Shown here: positions 8,908 to 18,045 of the stretch, piece by piece | Layout: each line of letters begins with the position of its first letter | How positions within the stretch are numbered: the stretch's first letter is position 1 | Assembly (NCBI RefSeq): GCF_002896965.1 | Contig: NZ_LYMM01000027.1 | Coordinates: 48,323-112,322 of the forward strand | Direction of reading: 5' to 3' | Source: Novosphingobium guangzhouense | Lineage (GTDB): Bacteria; Pseudomonadota; Alphaproteobacteria; Sphingomonadales; Sphingomonadaceae | Length of the DNA: 64,000 bases | The notes under the pieces: model-generated | Database searches by the model: none | The model's input: the letters and a program-made list of their open reading frames with translations, nothing else | What the model was told of the DNA's origin: nothing | Program-made: the position numbers and the translations under genes

Positions 8908-10023
8908 TTACCCCAGACTAACCCGCCCGCCCGCATGGCGTACCAGATCCCCCCTTAGTTCCAGCTCGACGAGCGCCAGTTGAACGGCGGACGGCGACGC
9001 GCCTGACTGACGGATCAGTTCGTCCACGCCAACCGGAGCGGTCGTCAGCAATCCGGCGATGTCACAGGATGCATCGACCTGCGCGGCGGGCTGGCCTTCA
9101 ATCCAGAAGACCGGCGATTCGCGCAATGTCGTGCGCGCCACGCCGGAAAAGTCCGTCAGTTCCTCGATCACGTCATGCGCAGTCTGCACAAGCGTCGCGC
9201 CGTCACGGATCAACTGGTTGCAGCCATGGGCGCGGGCGTCGAGCGGAGACCCAGGGATCGCCATGACCTGCCGCCCCATTTCGCCGGCAAGCCGTGCGGT
9301 GATGAGCGAACCGGACTTCGGCGCAGCCTCGACCACTACCGTGCCCAGACATAGTCCGGCGATGATGCGATTGCGCGCGGGAAAGTTACGTGCCAGCGGC
9401 TCGGCGCCGGGCGGCTGCTCTGCCAGCAGCAGGGCACGCGTTGCGATTTCCTCCTGCAGTGCCGCATGCTCGGGTGGATAGATCACGTCGATGCCGCTGG
9501 CGATTACGCCGACGGTCGCGCCAGCCCCGGCTCCGGCCAGCGCACCTTGATGTGCCGCGCCGTCTATCCCCCTCGCCAGCCCTGACACGACCGTCCAGCC
9601 CTCTGCCTCCAGTCCATGCGCAAATTCCCGCGCCAGACGGATAGCAGCCGCCGACGCATTTCGTGCGCCGACAATCGCCACGCAGGGCCGCGCCAGCACC
9701 GAAAGGTCGCCGCGCCAGGTCAGGATCGGAGGCGCACCCTCCGTTTCCGCCAGCAGGCGAGGATAATCGGGCGAATCATGGAAAAGATAGCGGGCGCCCG
9801 CCTTGCGGGTAGCGGCGATCTCATCGTGGATACGCCATTCATCCGCCGGCTTGTAAGCGCGACCAGAGCGTCCTGCGACGTCGGGCAAGGCGGCGATAGC
9901 CTTCGCCGCATCGCCGAAACGCGCGATGAGATGCCGGTACGTCATGGGCCCTACATTGGGCGAGCGCAACAGCCGGATGCGGGCGAAGGCCTCTTCCTGC
10001 GAAAGACCGCCCGATCCGCTCAC
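8908..10023 (-). CDS. dprA: DNA-processing protein DprA
   Basis: Protein that binds incoming single-stranded DNA and loads RecA during natural transformation. It has 371 residues from the GTG that overlaps the plsY stop (GTGA); upstream in-frame codons are only plsY read in another frame. A SAM-like N-terminal region precedes the Rossmann-fold DprA domain with [13 protein letters not shown] and [16 protein letters not shown] small C-terminal winged-helix domain covers about the last 65 residues. Order on this strand: plsY, dprA, membrane protein, topA. Confidence 0.93.
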   Translation of the reverse strand: MSGSGGLSQEEAFARIRLLRSPNVGPMTYRHLIARFGDAAKAIAALPDVAGRSGRAYKPADEWRIHDEIAATRKAGARYLFHDSPDYPRLLAETEGAPPILTWRGDLSVLARPCVAIVGARNASAAAIRLAREFAHGLEAEGWTVVSGLARGIDGAAHQGALAGAGAGATVGVIASGIDVIYPPEHAALQEEIATRALLLAEQPPGAEPLARNFPARNRIIAGLCLGTVVVEAAPKSGSLITARLAGEMGRQVMAIPGSPLDARAHGCNQLIRDGATLVQTAHDVIEELTDFSGVARTTLRESPVFWIEGQPAAQVDASCDIAGLLTTAPVGVDELIRQSGASPSAVQLALVELELRGDLVRHAGGRVSLG

Positions 10024-10607
10024 TTGTTCTTGCCGCCCCCGACGCGCGGCTCCGTGCCCGTCCGCAAACGGCCGATATTCTCGCGATGCAAATACAGCAC
10101 CAGCAGGGCGATGACGGTGAGCACTAGCCCCGCCTGCGGGTAGCCCAGTACGAATGCCGCCAGCGGGGCGACGACCGCTGCAGCCATTCCTGCAACCGAA
10201 GAGATGCGCACCGTCGCCAGCAGCCCCAGCCACGTCACCGCATAAGCCAGGCCCACCGGCCATGCGAGCCCGAAGGCGACGCCCGCTGTAGTGGCAACGC
10301 CCTTGCCCCCCTTGAACTTCAGCCAGACAGGGAAGCAATGACCAAGGAACGCGCCCAGCGCGGCCACCGGCGCCCACTCGGGCCAGAAGTGTGCAGCAAT
10401 CAGCACCGCCGCCAAGCCCTTGAGCAGATCAAGCAGTAGCGTCGCAGCGGCCAGACCCTTGCGGCCGGTGCGCAGCACGTTGGTTGCCCCGATGTTGCCC
10501 GAACCGATCGAGCGCAAATCGCCCGCCCCGGTCGCACGGGTAAGGAGGAGACCGAAGGGCACCGATCCGAGGAGGTAGCCGAGTAAGAGAGGAAGAATCC
10601 AAGCCAT
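10020..10607 (-). CDS. plsY: Glycerol-3-phosphate acyltransferase PlsY
   Basis: Membrane acyltransferase that moves acyl groups from acyl-phosphate to glycerol-3-phosphate, the first step of phospholipid synthesis. It has 195 residues and five predicted membrane segments. The diagnostic loops are [11 protein letters not shown], the first motif [13 protein letters not shown], and [13 protein letters not shown]. It overlaps dprA by four bases at its 3' end and is divergent from murI. Confidence 0.95.
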   Translation of the reverse strand: MAWILPLLLGYLLGSVPFGLLLTRATGAGDLRSIGSGNIGATNVLRTGRKGLAAATLLLDLLKGLAAVLIAAHFWPEWAPVAALGAFLGHCFPVWLKFKGGKGVATTAGVAFGLAWPVGLAYAVTWLGLLATVRISSVAGMAAAVVAPLAAFVLGYPQAGLVLTVIALLVLYLHRENIGRLRTGTEPRVGGGKNK

Positions 10608-10714
10608 GTCACGCGCCTTAGCGCCCTATCGCGCTTTGCAGAAGACAGGTTGCAGCATTCGACGTTGCGGGAACAACCCCCGGGCGGTTAACAGGTGGCA
10701 AGGTCCAGGGATTG

Positions 10715-11566
10715 ATGATGACTTCCGATATCAAGAGCGTGCCGCAAAGGTCCGCCGACATGTTCGACAAGGTAGATGCGACCGCACCGATCCTGCTCTT
10801 CGATTCGGGCGTGGGCGGCCTCAGCGTGCTTGAAGAAGTGCGCAAAGTGCTGCCTGACGCGCCGATAATCTACGCTGCCGACACTGCCGGCCTGCCTTAC
10901 GGCACCAAAACCGAAGCGCAGATCGCCGCAAGGGTCGCGGGGCTTCTTGGCCGCATGACCGAACGGCTGCGCCCGCGCCTTGTCTGCATCGCCTGCAATA
11001 CCGCCTCCACGATCGCGCTGGGCATGGTGCGTGAAGTGCTGGAAGTTCCGATCGTCGGCACCGTGCCCGCGATCAAGCCCGCTGCCGCGATGACGCAAAC
11101 GGGCGTGATCGGCCTGCTTGGCACCGAAGCGACGATCCGGCAGGCCTATGTGGACCGGCTCGAACACGAATTCGCGGCCGACAAGCGCCTGCTGCGCCAC
11201 GGTGCGCCGGGCCTTGTCGAAGCGGCAGAGGCCAAGCTGCGCGGCGAGCGAGTGGATCCTGCGCTCATCCGCCAGGCCGCCGAAGCGCTGCGCGCGCAGC
11301 CAGACGGCAATCGGATCGATACCGTGGTGCTGGCCTGCACCCACTTTCCTCTGGTCGAGACCGAACTGGCCGAGGCATTCGGTCCCGGAGTGCGTTTCGT
11401 GCATGGTGCGCAGGGTATTGCACGACAGCTGGCCCGTCTCACCGCAGGGCAGGAATACTCTCGCCAAGGCCCTGACCTCGCGCTATTTACCGGCCAGGGA
11501 GACATGCCCGATGCCTATGCTGACAAGCTTGCGCAATACGGGCTTTTGAGGATCGAGAGGTTTTGA
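10715..11566 (+). CDS. murI: Glutamate racemase
   Basis: Makes D-glutamate for peptidoglycan. About 283 residues. Active-site signatures are FDSGVGGLSVL near the N-terminus, the first catalytic Cys in CNTAS and the second in ACTHFPL. In-frame ATGs at 10715 and 10718, plus a third at 10760 (MFDKVDATAP), make the exact start uncertain; the last would give a length more typical of the family. Its stop overlaps the TTG start of the next gene (TTGA). Confidence 0.95.
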   Translation: MMTSDIKSVPQRSADMFDKVDATAPILLFDSGVGGLSVLEEVRKVLPDAPIIYAADTAGLPYGTKTEAQIAARVAGLLGRMTERLRPRLVCIACNTASTIALGMVREVLEVPIVGTVPAIKPAAAMTQTGVIGLLGTEATIRQAYVDRLEHEFAADKRLLRHGAPGLVEAAEAKLRGERVDPALIRQAAEALRAQPDGNRIDTVVLACTHFPLVETELAEAFGPGVRFVHGAQGIARQLARLTAGQEYSRQGPDLALFTGQGDMPDAYADKLAQYGLLRIERF

Positions 11567-12387
11567 CGCGACGACTCAATTTATGGTTGTTGTCGGTACT
11601 GCTCATCATCGCCATCCCCTACTACTGGTTCCTGGTAGATGCCGGGCCGGGGCCGGGGCGTAACGATGCGAAGGCAGTGCCGCTGACCATTTCATCTCTG
11701 CGCGATCTGGCTGCGGCAAAGGAAGGCCAACGTCCCATCGAACTGCGCGTGGAAACAGTCGGCCTGCGCATGACTTCACGCAATATGCTCGTCGCTGGAG
11801 GCGGGCTGCGGCAAGTCCCCAACATCATCCGCGCTTATGAATTCATTGTGCCCGGCGGCGGCCCCATCCTCATCGATGCGGGTATTTCGCGCGCTTCAGC
11901 CAAAGCGCATGATTTCGAGAAGTTCGACGCAGCGGCACAGTCCCGTATCGATCTGGCTTTGTCGAAAGCGTCTCACACGGTCCTTCTTGCCGACAAGCCG
12001 CCCCACAACGGAGGGCACGAGGCGGGTACTCGCCGGGCAGGCAAGGAACTCGGACCGGCCGGCAGCGCCCCCTATGCGATAGCTCCCGGCGTGGTCGTGA
12101 TCCCGACTGGTAAAGTCGCGCCGGGGTCGCAGATGGTGTACGTCCGACTGGCGGACGATCGCGAGTACCTGTTCGCCGGCGATGTCGCCAAGCTTGCGGT
12201 CAACTGGAAGGAACTGCGCCTTCCTGCCCGCATCGCCACCCGCGACGAAGCGCCATCGTTCCGTCGGGAAAACCTTTGCTGGTTGATGACGATCAATGCC
12301 TTGCACCGCGCGGCGCCCCAGATGACGGTGGTCGCGGGACACGAACCTTCGGATATCCCGTTTTCCGCAGGCACGTTTTCCGATTAG
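11563..12387 (+). CDS. Membrane-anchored metallo-beta-lactamase-like protein with a degenerate metal site
   Basis: A 274-residue protein with one N-terminal membrane helix (residues 5-25) and then an exported domain. Several elements recall the metallo-beta-lactamase fold: [11 protein letters not shown], a YLFAGDVA strand with an Asp, and a late VAGHEP with a His. The expected HxHxDH motif after the second strand is not present; the equivalent stretch reads [19 protein letters not shown]. It may be a lactonase-like relic or a non-hydrolytic binding protein. The TTG start overlaps the murI stop. Confidence 0.55.
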   Translation: MTRRLNLWLLSVLLIIAIPYYWFLVDAGPGPGRNDAKAVPLTISSLRDLAAAKEGQRPIELRVETVGLRMTSRNMLVAGGGLRQVPNIIRAYEFIVPGGGPILIDAGISRASAKAHDFEKFDAAAQSRIDLALSKASHTVLLADKPPHNGGHEAGTRRAGKELGPAGSAPYAIAPGVVVIPTGKVAPGSQMVYVRLADDREYLFAGDVAKLAVNWKELRLPARIATRDEAPSFRRENLCWLMTINALHRAAPQMTVVAGHEPSDIPFSAGTFSD

Positions 12388-12515
12388 CCCTCAGGTACAA
12401 GCGACTGGCAATGAGAGACGCGATAAGCTATTGGCCCCAGCAAATGCAGTCCGGACAACGGACGCGACGCTTTGGGCAGGCGCCGGAACAGGCAAGGCAG
12501 GACAAAGTCGACACC

Positions 12516-13730
12516 GTGAACTACGAGCACATTTTCGACCAGGCGATTGAGCGCCTTCACTCCGAAGGGCGCTACCGCGTCTTCATCGACATCCTGCGCA
12601 ACAAGGGCGCCTATCCGAACGCACGGTGTTTCGCCGGCCACAACGGTCCGAAGCCGATCACTGTATGGTGTTCGAACGACTATCTTGCGATGGGCCAGCA
12701 CCCCAAGGTTATCGAGGCCATGGAAGAAGCGCTACATGATGTGGGCGCAGGATCTGGCGGCACCCGCAACATCGGTGGCAATACCCATTATCACGTGGAT
12801 CTCGAACGCGAACTGGCCGATCTTCACGGCAAGCAGGGCGCACTGCTGTTCACTTCGGGCTATGTCTCGAACGACGCCACACTGTCTACGCTGGCCAAGC
12901 TACTGCCAGGCTGCGTGATTTTCTCGGACGAATTGAACCACGCCAGCATGATTGCGGGCATCCGCAATTCGGGCTGCGAGAAGAAGGTCTGGCGCCATAA
13001 CGACCTTGAACATCTTGAAGAACTTCTGGCCGAAACAGATCCCAACCTGCCCAAGCTGATCGCCTTCGAATCGGTCTATTCGATGGATGGTGACGTCGCC
13101 CCGATCCACGCGATCTGCGACCTGGCGGAAAAGTACAACGCCCTCACCTACATCGACGAAGTCCATGCTGTCGGCATGTACGGCCCGCGCGGTGGCGGCA
13201 TCACCGATCGTGACGAGGCGGCCCACCGCATCGACATCATCGAGGGGACGCTCGGCAAGGCATTTGGCGTGATGGGCGGCTACATCGCCACCAATACCAA
13301 GATCATCGACTGCATTCGTTCCTATGCCCCCGGCTTCATCTTCACCACGTCGCTGTCGCCGGTGCTGGTCGCGGGTGTGCTCGCATCCGTGCGCCACCTC
13401 AAGAGTTCCAGCGTGGAGCGGGATGGCCAGCAGCGCTCTGCGGCAATGATGAAGCAGATGTTCCGCGATGCGGGGTTGCCGGTGATGGATTCGGTTACGC
13501 ACATCGTCCCGCTCATGGTGGGCGACCCGGTGCGCGCCAAGCAGATCAGCGATATCCTGCTCGCAGAATATGGCGCCTATGTGCAGCCAATCAATTTCCC
13601 GACCGTGCCGCGCGGCACCGAACGCCTGCGTTTCACCCCCGGCCCCGCACACACCGAAGAGATGATGCGCGAACTGACCGACGCACTCGTCGAAATCTGG
13701 GACCGACTGGAAATGCGCCTCGCCGCCTGA
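12516..13730 (+). CDS. hemA: 5-aminolevulinate synthase
   Basis: PLP enzyme that condenses glycine and succinyl-CoA to 5-aminolevulinate, the C4 entry to heme typical of alphaproteobacteria. From the GTG start it has 404 residues and opens with [11 protein letters not shown], as the family does. The Schiff-base Lys falls at 248 in GTLGKAFG, the same number as in the well-studied Rhodobacter enzyme. The glycine loop [13 protein letters not shown] and the aspartate in IDEVHAVG are intact. An upstream ATG at 12411 would add 35 unrelated residues. A strong terminator follows. Confidence 0.96.
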   Translation: MNYEHIFDQAIERLHSEGRYRVFIDILRNKGAYPNARCFAGHNGPKPITVWCSNDYLAMGQHPKVIEAMEEALHDVGAGSGGTRNIGGNTHYHVDLERELADLHGKQGALLFTSGYVSNDATLSTLAKLLPGCVIFSDELNHASMIAGIRNSGCEKKVWRHNDLEHLEELLAETDPNLPKLIAFESVYSMDGDVAPIHAICDLAEKYNALTYIDEVHAVGMYGPRGGGITDRDEAAHRIDIIEGTLGKAFGVMGGYIATNTKIIDCIRSYAPGFIFTTSLSPVLVAGVLASVRHLKSSSVERDGQQRSAAMMKQMFRDAGLPVMDSVTHIVPLMVGDPVRAKQISDILLAEYGAYVQPINFPTVPRGTERLRFTPGPAHTEEMMRELTDALVEIWDRLEMRLAA

Positions 13731-13775
13731 GCGGCTGCGTATCACGCGCAAGCAGTTGCAAGATATTCCAGTCCG

Positions 13776-13809
13776 AAAGGCCCCTCTCATTACGTGGGGG
13801 GCCTTTTTT
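13776..13809 (+). terminator. Rho-independent terminator after hemA
   Basis: A nine-base-pair stem (AAAGGCCCC with GGGGCCTTT) and a 13-base loop is followed directly by a run of six T. It sits 45 bases after the hemA stop. Confidence 0.85.
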
Positions 13810-13895
13810 CTTATGCCCTGCGTTCCCAAGTGCACATCCGTTGCGGCGCAGCCCTGCGCGCCCTCTCCTGCAACGAAATGACCAGAGGACCATCC

Positions 13896-14996
13896 ATGGC
13901 AAAGCTCTTCGAGCCCCTCACTCTCGGCGATGTCACGCTCGCCAATCGCATCGTTATTGCCCCCATGTGCCAGTACTCCGCCGAAGACGGCCGCATGACT
14001 GACTGGCACACCCAGCATCTCGGCCAGCTTGCCCAGTCAGGCGCTGCGATCCTGACGATCGAAGCTACTGCCGTCGTGCCGGAAGGGCGCATTTCCTACG
14101 CCGACGTCGGTCTGTGGGATGATGCAACCGAAGACGCCATGGCCAAGGTCCTTGAAAGCGTGCGCCGCTGGTCTCACATGCCCATCGCCATTCAGCTTGC
14201 CCATGCCGGTCGCAAGGCCAGCACCGCAAAGCCCTGGGACGGCGGCGCACAGATAGCGCCTGACGCCCCCAACGGCTGGCAGACGGTGTCTGCGTCCGAT
14301 CTACCCTTCGAAGCTCATGAAAATTCCCCCGTCGCGCTCGACAGCGCCGGGCTTGCACGCGTCCGCAACGCCTTTGCGGAAGCCGCGCATCGTTCCGCCC
14401 GCCTGGGGATCGACGCGATCCAGATCCACGCCGCGCACGGTTATCTGCTGCACCAGTTCCTTTCACCCCTTTCGAACACACGTACCGACGAATACGGCGG
14501 TAGCCTTGAAAACCGCATGCGATTTCCGCTGGAAGTCTTCGACGCGGTGCGCGCGGCGTTCCCGGCTGACAAGCCGGTCACCGTGCGCCTCTCCGGTACG
14601 GACTGGGTCGAGGGTGGCTGGGACATCGATCAGACCATCGCCTTCTCCAAGGCACTTGAAGCGCGCGGTGCGGCAGCGATCCACGTCTCCAGCGGTGGCT
14701 TGCATATCGATCAGAAGATCCCCGTCGGCCCCAACTACCAGGTGCCTCTGGCAAGGGCAGTGAAGCAGGCCGTGTCCATCCCGGTGATTGCCGTGGGCCT
14801 CATCACCGAACCCGAACAGGCCGAAGCCATTATCGCGACCGGTGATGCCGACATGATCGGGCTTGCCCGCACCGTGCTGTACGACCCCCGCTGGCCATGG
14901 CACGCGGCAGCCGCACTCGGCGCAAAGATCGCCGTGGCACCGCAGTTCCTGCGCAGCCAGCCCCGCGCCTACAAGGATCTGTTCGTCAGCGCCTGA
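13896..14996 (+). CDS. NADH:flavin oxidoreductase, YqjM/XenA class of old yellow enzyme
   Basis: FMN-dependent ene-reductase of 366 residues that would reduce activated C=C bonds. The N-terminal IAPMCQYS places Cys25 at the position that tunes flavin potential in YqjM. HAGRKAS, IHAAHGYLLHQFLSP and NRMRFPLEV are TIM-barrel signatures of this class. The ATG at 13896 has AGAGGA seven bases upstream and is preferred over earlier in-frame starts. It ends convergently, overlapping the next minus-strand gene by 11 bases. The natural substrate is unknown. Confidence 0.88.
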   Translation: MAKLFEPLTLGDVTLANRIVIAPMCQYSAEDGRMTDWHTQHLGQLAQSGAAILTIEATAVVPEGRISYADVGLWDDATEDAMAKVLESVRRWSHMPIAIQLAHAGRKASTAKPWDGGAQIAPDAPNGWQTVSASDLPFEAHENSPVALDSAGLARVRNAFAEAAHRSARLGIDAIQIHAAHGYLLHQFLSPLSNTRTDEYGGSLENRMRFPLEVFDAVRAAFPADKPVTVRLSGTDWVEGGWDIDQTIAFSKALEARGAAAIHVSSGGLHIDQKIPVGPNYQVPLARAVKQAVSIPVIAVGLITEPEQAEAIIATGDADMIGLARTVLYDPRWPWHAAAALGAKIAVAPQFLRSQPRAYKDLFVSA

Positions 14997-16500
14997 CGAA
15001 CAGCGTGTCACCGCCAGCCCGCTTCGCCACCACGAAGCCGGGCGGCGGCGGCAGGTCCGCGGGAACGCCGCCCGACACCCAGACAGCATCGAAGCCGTCC
15101 GCCCGCATCGCCGCCATCTTCGTATGAAGGGTCGCAAGATCCGCCCGGTTCTGCGGGCAAAGCGGCGGCACGTCCTGCGAACCACTCACCCATCGCTGCG
15201 CCAGTAGTGGATCACGAATGGTCATCAACTTGGCGTTATCGACCATGAACAGCGTATTGGTGTAAGCATCCCTGCGCGTAAGCGCATAGCTGCCCAGCTT
15301 TTCGTCCGGCACCAGCCGCCAGGGGAAGCCGCATTCGGGCGCTGCCCATAGATAGCCAAGGCGGCTGCCGTGCGGCACAGCTTCCAGCACTGTCAGCCGT
15401 TGCTCCAGGCTTCGCCCGTGCACTGTCCAGTCGCGAGCTACTGTCCCAACCCGTACGCAGAACAGGGCAATGCCCGCAATCACGACAAGCCGCTCGCGCT
15501 CGGGCCGGGCGCTTGGGGCGATTGCAAGTACGAGGACGAGCAACGCTATGGGCGCGGTGCGCAGATCGGTGCCCCATGCGTTGAGAATAGTCGTGGGCGC
15601 TGCAACCGTAGCGATGACCAGCAGCATGCCGCTAATGAGCAGGCGACGCTCCAGCCTGCGTCCTGCGGCCCATACCAGGGCAACCACGCTTGCACCGCCG
15701 ATCGCCGCCAGCAGAACCAAATCGACGAACTTGTCCGTGCCGCGCAAGGCACTGGCGAAAACGATCAGCTTGGTATTCACGAAATCGACATAAGCCGGCC
15801 CGCCGCCATTGCCTGAAGCCTCCGAGCGCCAGAGCAGCAACGGCACTATCGGGATCAGCAGGACCAGATTGCGACGGATCGCGGGCCATAGCTCGCGCCA
15901 GTTCCTGAGCCCGCCCAGTTCGTTTCCCAACGCCAGGATCAACAGGATCACCCAACTGGCCATATGCGCCGTCCAGACGCCAAGTGCAGCCACGGCCAGC
16001 AGTGCCTGGTCCCGGCTTCGGCCGCGCGGACGAGCGTAGAGCCAGGCCGCAACCAGTAGAGCCAGCGCCACGCCCATGCAGTAATTGAGGAAGCCCCACA
16101 TCCATGCCTGATGCATGGCGAAGGGAAGCGCAACAAACGCGCTGGCGCTCACTCGCCCATGCGCAGCGCGTGAAAGCTGGAACAACCCCAGCACCATAAG
16201 CGGTGCAAGCAGCGCAGCTACAACCACCGTCGCCCGCTCGCTGCCCAGAAGTGGAGTCAGCAGCACCGAAGGCAAGTCTGCCCCCAGGTTGGCGATCCAC
16301 TGCCAATGCACCGAGAACATTCTACCCAGCGCCGGATCGTGGGCAATGTTCGCCAGAACGTGATGGCGCGCCATGTGCGAGGGCATGTCCACAAAGCCGG
16401 GCACGGACGCCAGGAGCACAGGCGCAAAGGCCAGTGCTACCATTGCTGGCATCAGCAACCGCCAGCGCGGAAACGAAGATCGATCGTCATGGTTCGGCAT
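14986..16500 (-). CDS. Polytopic membrane protein with soluble C-terminal domain
   Basis: A 504-residue protein with about ten membrane helices and a roughly 130-residue hydrophilic C-terminal part. The first external loop has VDMPSHMARHHV. The early acidic loop, the many helices and the soluble tail recall GT-C sugar transferases, but no clear family motif is visible. I therefore call it an unknown membrane protein. The ATG at 16500 (MPNHDDRS) is chosen because upstream residues are decarboxylase read out of frame. It overlaps the reductase gene by 11 bases at the 3' end. Confidence 0.6.
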   Translation of the reverse strand: MPNHDDRSSFPRWRLLMPAMVALAFAPVLLASVPGFVDMPSHMARHHVLANIAHDPALGRMFSVHWQWIANLGADLPSVLLTPLLGSERATVVVAALLAPLMVLGLFQLSRAAHGRVSASAFVALPFAMHQAWMWGFLNYCMGVALALLVAAWLYARPRGRSRDQALLAVAALGVWTAHMASWVILLILALGNELGGLRNWRELWPAIRRNLVLLIPIVPLLLWRSEASGNGGGPAYVDFVNTKLIVFASALRGTDKFVDLVLLAAIGGASVVALVWAAGRRLERRLLISGMLLVIATVAAPTTILNAWGTDLRTAPIALLVLVLAIAPSARPERERLVVIAGIALFCVRVGTVARDWTVHGRSLEQRLTVLEAVPHGSRLGYLWAAPECGFPWRLVPDEKLGSYALTRRDAYTNTLFMVDNAKLMTIRDPLLAQRWVSGSQDVPPLCPQNRADLATLHTKMAAMRADGFDAVWVSGGVPADLPPPPGFVVAKRAGGDTLFVRR

Positions 16501-16560
16501 CGCTGCCCGTCTAGCGCGGCGAGAGTTAAGATCGCGCCAACTTGTCCGCCACAAACGAAA

Positions 16561-16585
16561 CCCCCGGAACCATGGGTTCCGGGGG
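16561..16585. terminator. Terminator of the ornithine decarboxylase gene
   Basis: An 11-bp perfect stem (CCCCCGGAACC with GGTTCCGGGGG) with a three-base loop lies 28 bases past the decarboxylase stop. Read on the minus strand it is followed by TTTCGTTTGT, giving a U-rich tail. Confidence 0.75.
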
Positions 16586-16612
16586 CCTCTCGTTATTCGA
16601 ATGGGATGCGGC

Positions 16613-17836
16613 TCAGCGCAGCGACACCACGTTGTCTGAAACCCGCGGATCCTTGCGGCCGGTGTAGAGGCTTGCCATCGGTTCGTCCTGAGCCAGAACA
16701 ACTTCTCCGCCACCAAAGCCGTTGAAGGCCGTGCGCATTGCGGCACCATAGGCACCCAGCATGCCCACTTCGATCCAGTCCCCCGCCTTGATGTCGGCCG
16801 GAAGCAGGAACGGGCCTTCCATGAAGTCAGCATCGTCACAGGTCGGGCCGTAGAAGGAAAATTCCTTCAGTTCCGACGAACGCTCTGCATCCCCATGCTT
16901 GTCAACGCGGCCGATCGCCTTAACCGGGAAACGCCATGCAACGTGTGCCGCATCGTAAAGCGCGCCATAGGCACCGTCATTGATGTAGAGTTCGTCGCCG
17001 CGACGTTTCTCGACCTTGACGATCAGCGAGTTGTATTCGGCCGACAGCGCGCGACCGGGCTCGCACCACAACTCAGCGTTGTAGGCGATCGGTAGCGCTT
17101 CGAAGTGGCGATGGATGATCGCGAAGTAATCTTCCAGCGGCGGCGGTTCCATGCCCGGATACGAGGAAGGGAAACCTCCACCGACATCGACCATGTCGAT
17201 AACCACGCCAGCTGCCGCAATGGCGGCGCGTGCACGCTCAAGCGCCTGCACATAGGCGAAAGGCGTCATGGCCTGCGAGCCGACGTGGAAGCAAACGCCC
17301 AGCCAGTCAGCGACCTGGCGAGTGGCCTGAAGCAGTTCGCCCGCATCCGCAACGTCAACGCCGAACTTAGAGGCGAGGCTCAGTTCCGAATATTCGGACG
17401 ATACACGCAGGCGCACGCAAAGACGCAGGTCCGTAGCCCGGTTACCTTCAGCGTCGGTGGTCGCTTCGACGATCTTCTCGACCTCCTCGATCGTGTCGAG
17501 GCTGAAGGTGCGCACGCCATGCTTGAAGTAGGCTTCGCGGATCGCGCTTGCGGTCTTGACCGGATGCATGAAGCACAGGGTTGCGTCAGGCAGAACCCCG
17601 CGCACCATGCGCACTTCGGCAATCGAAGCTACGTCGTAGTGCGTGATGCCGTTGTCCCAGAGGATCTGAACGAGGTCGGGCGACGGGTTCGCCTTAACCG
17701 CATAGAGCGACTTGCCCGGAAACTTCGTGGCGAAGAAACGGGCAGCGCGCGCCGCAGCATGCGGGCGGTTCAGGATGACTGGTTCGTCAGGCGCGAGGGT
17801 GCGCGCTACGGCCGGTGCGTCGAGGAATGCGTGCAA
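16613..17836 (-). CDS. Ornithine (possibly lysine/ornithine) decarboxylase, PLP fold III
   Basis: Converts ornithine to putrescine, which the neighbouring carboxyspermidine genes would turn into spermidine. It has 407 residues. The PLP lysine is Lys48 in YAVKANPSP. VDVGGGFPSSYPG is the glycine-rich phosphate-binding loop. The late box YGPTCDDADF (Cys333) is the ornithine/lysine decarboxylase signature, supplied by the partner subunit. The start is TTG, with GGGGG about 11 bases upstream, and that ribosome binding site is contained in a predicted helix. It sits behind a 414-base leader with its own short reading frame, unlike every other gene here, and ends in a strong terminator. Confidence 0.93.
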   Translation of the reverse strand: MHAFLDAPAVARTLAPDEPVILNRPHAAARAARFFATKFPGKSLYAVKANPSPDLVQILWDNGITHYDVASIAEVRMVRGVLPDATLCFMHPVKTASAIREAYFKHGVRTFSLDTIEEVEKIVEATTDAEGNRATDLRLCVRLRVSSEYSELSLASKFGVDVADAGELLQATRQVADWLGVCFHVGSQAMTPFAYVQALERARAAIAAAGVVIDMVDVGGGFPSSYPGMEPPPLEDYFAIIHRHFEALPIAYNAELWCEPGRALSAEYNSLIVKVEKRRGDELYINDGAYGALYDAAHVAWRFPVKAIGRVDKHGDAERSSELKEFSFYGPTCDDADFMEGPFLLPADIKAGDWIEVGMLGAYGAAMRTAFNGFGGGEVVLAQDEPMASLYTGRKDPRVSDNVVSLR

Positions 17837-17841
17837 CTCAA

Positions 17842-17895
17842 GGGACCCCCAAACGGTGTGTTAACGACAAAGCTGCCTTGCGGTTTGGAAGTCCC
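17842..17895 (-). promoter_or_regulatory. Hairpin sequestering the decarboxylase ribosome binding site
   Basis: In the transcript, GGGACUUCCAAAC (17895-17883) can pair along its full length with GUUUGGGGGUCCC (17854-17842), giving 13 consecutive pairs with two U-G wobbles and a 28-base loop. The 3' arm contains the GGGGG that precedes the TTG start. An alternative pairing (CCCCAUGGGG inside GCUGCC/GGCAGC) uses part of the 5' arm, so two exclusive states are possible. Confidence 0.6.
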
Positions 17896-17925
17896 CATGG
17901 GGCAGCGAGGGGCGGGATATAGGGC

Positions 17926-18045
17926 TCAGCGGGCGAATCGCAAGAAAAAAACAGGCGCCTTCACAAAAACGTCACACGAGACGACACTGTAACGGACACT
18001 GCGGCCGCAGCAAAAATTTTTCCCTTTTCCTGCAACATCTTGCAT
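17926..18045 (-). CDS. Leader peptide upstream of ornithine decarboxylase (SpeFL-like candidate)
   Basis: A 39-residue frame on the minus strand starts at an ATG with GGAG seven bases upstream and stops at TGA, 89 bases before the decarboxylase start. It begins MQDVAGKGKNFCCGR, is basic with three Cys, and ends VKAPVFFLRFAR. From memory, the enterobacterial SpeFL arrest peptide, which senses ornithine upstream of speF, ends FHFFNAR; both end in an aromatic cluster followed by Ala-Arg-stop. The position, ribosome binding site and end suggest a regulatory stalling peptide. Translation and sensing are inference. Confidence 0.6.
   Translation of the reverse strand: MQDVAGKGKNFCCGRSVRYSVVSCDVFVKAPVFFLRFAR

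Noticed and set aside
10024..10377. N-terminal extension of the dprA frame into plsY
   Set aside because: These codons are plsY in another phase; the GTG overlapping the plsY stop gives a normal DprA N-terminus.
16501..16839. Extension of the membrane-protein frame into the decarboxylase gene
   Set aside because: It runs through the terminator and decarboxylase codons out of frame; the ATG at 16500 is sensible.
17945..17965. AGGCGCCT followed by seven T (minus strand) as a terminator in the odc leader
   Set aside because: The stem is only a self-complementary 8-mer with no loop, and the T-run encodes Val-Phe-Phe of the leader frame; it is not a convincing terminator.
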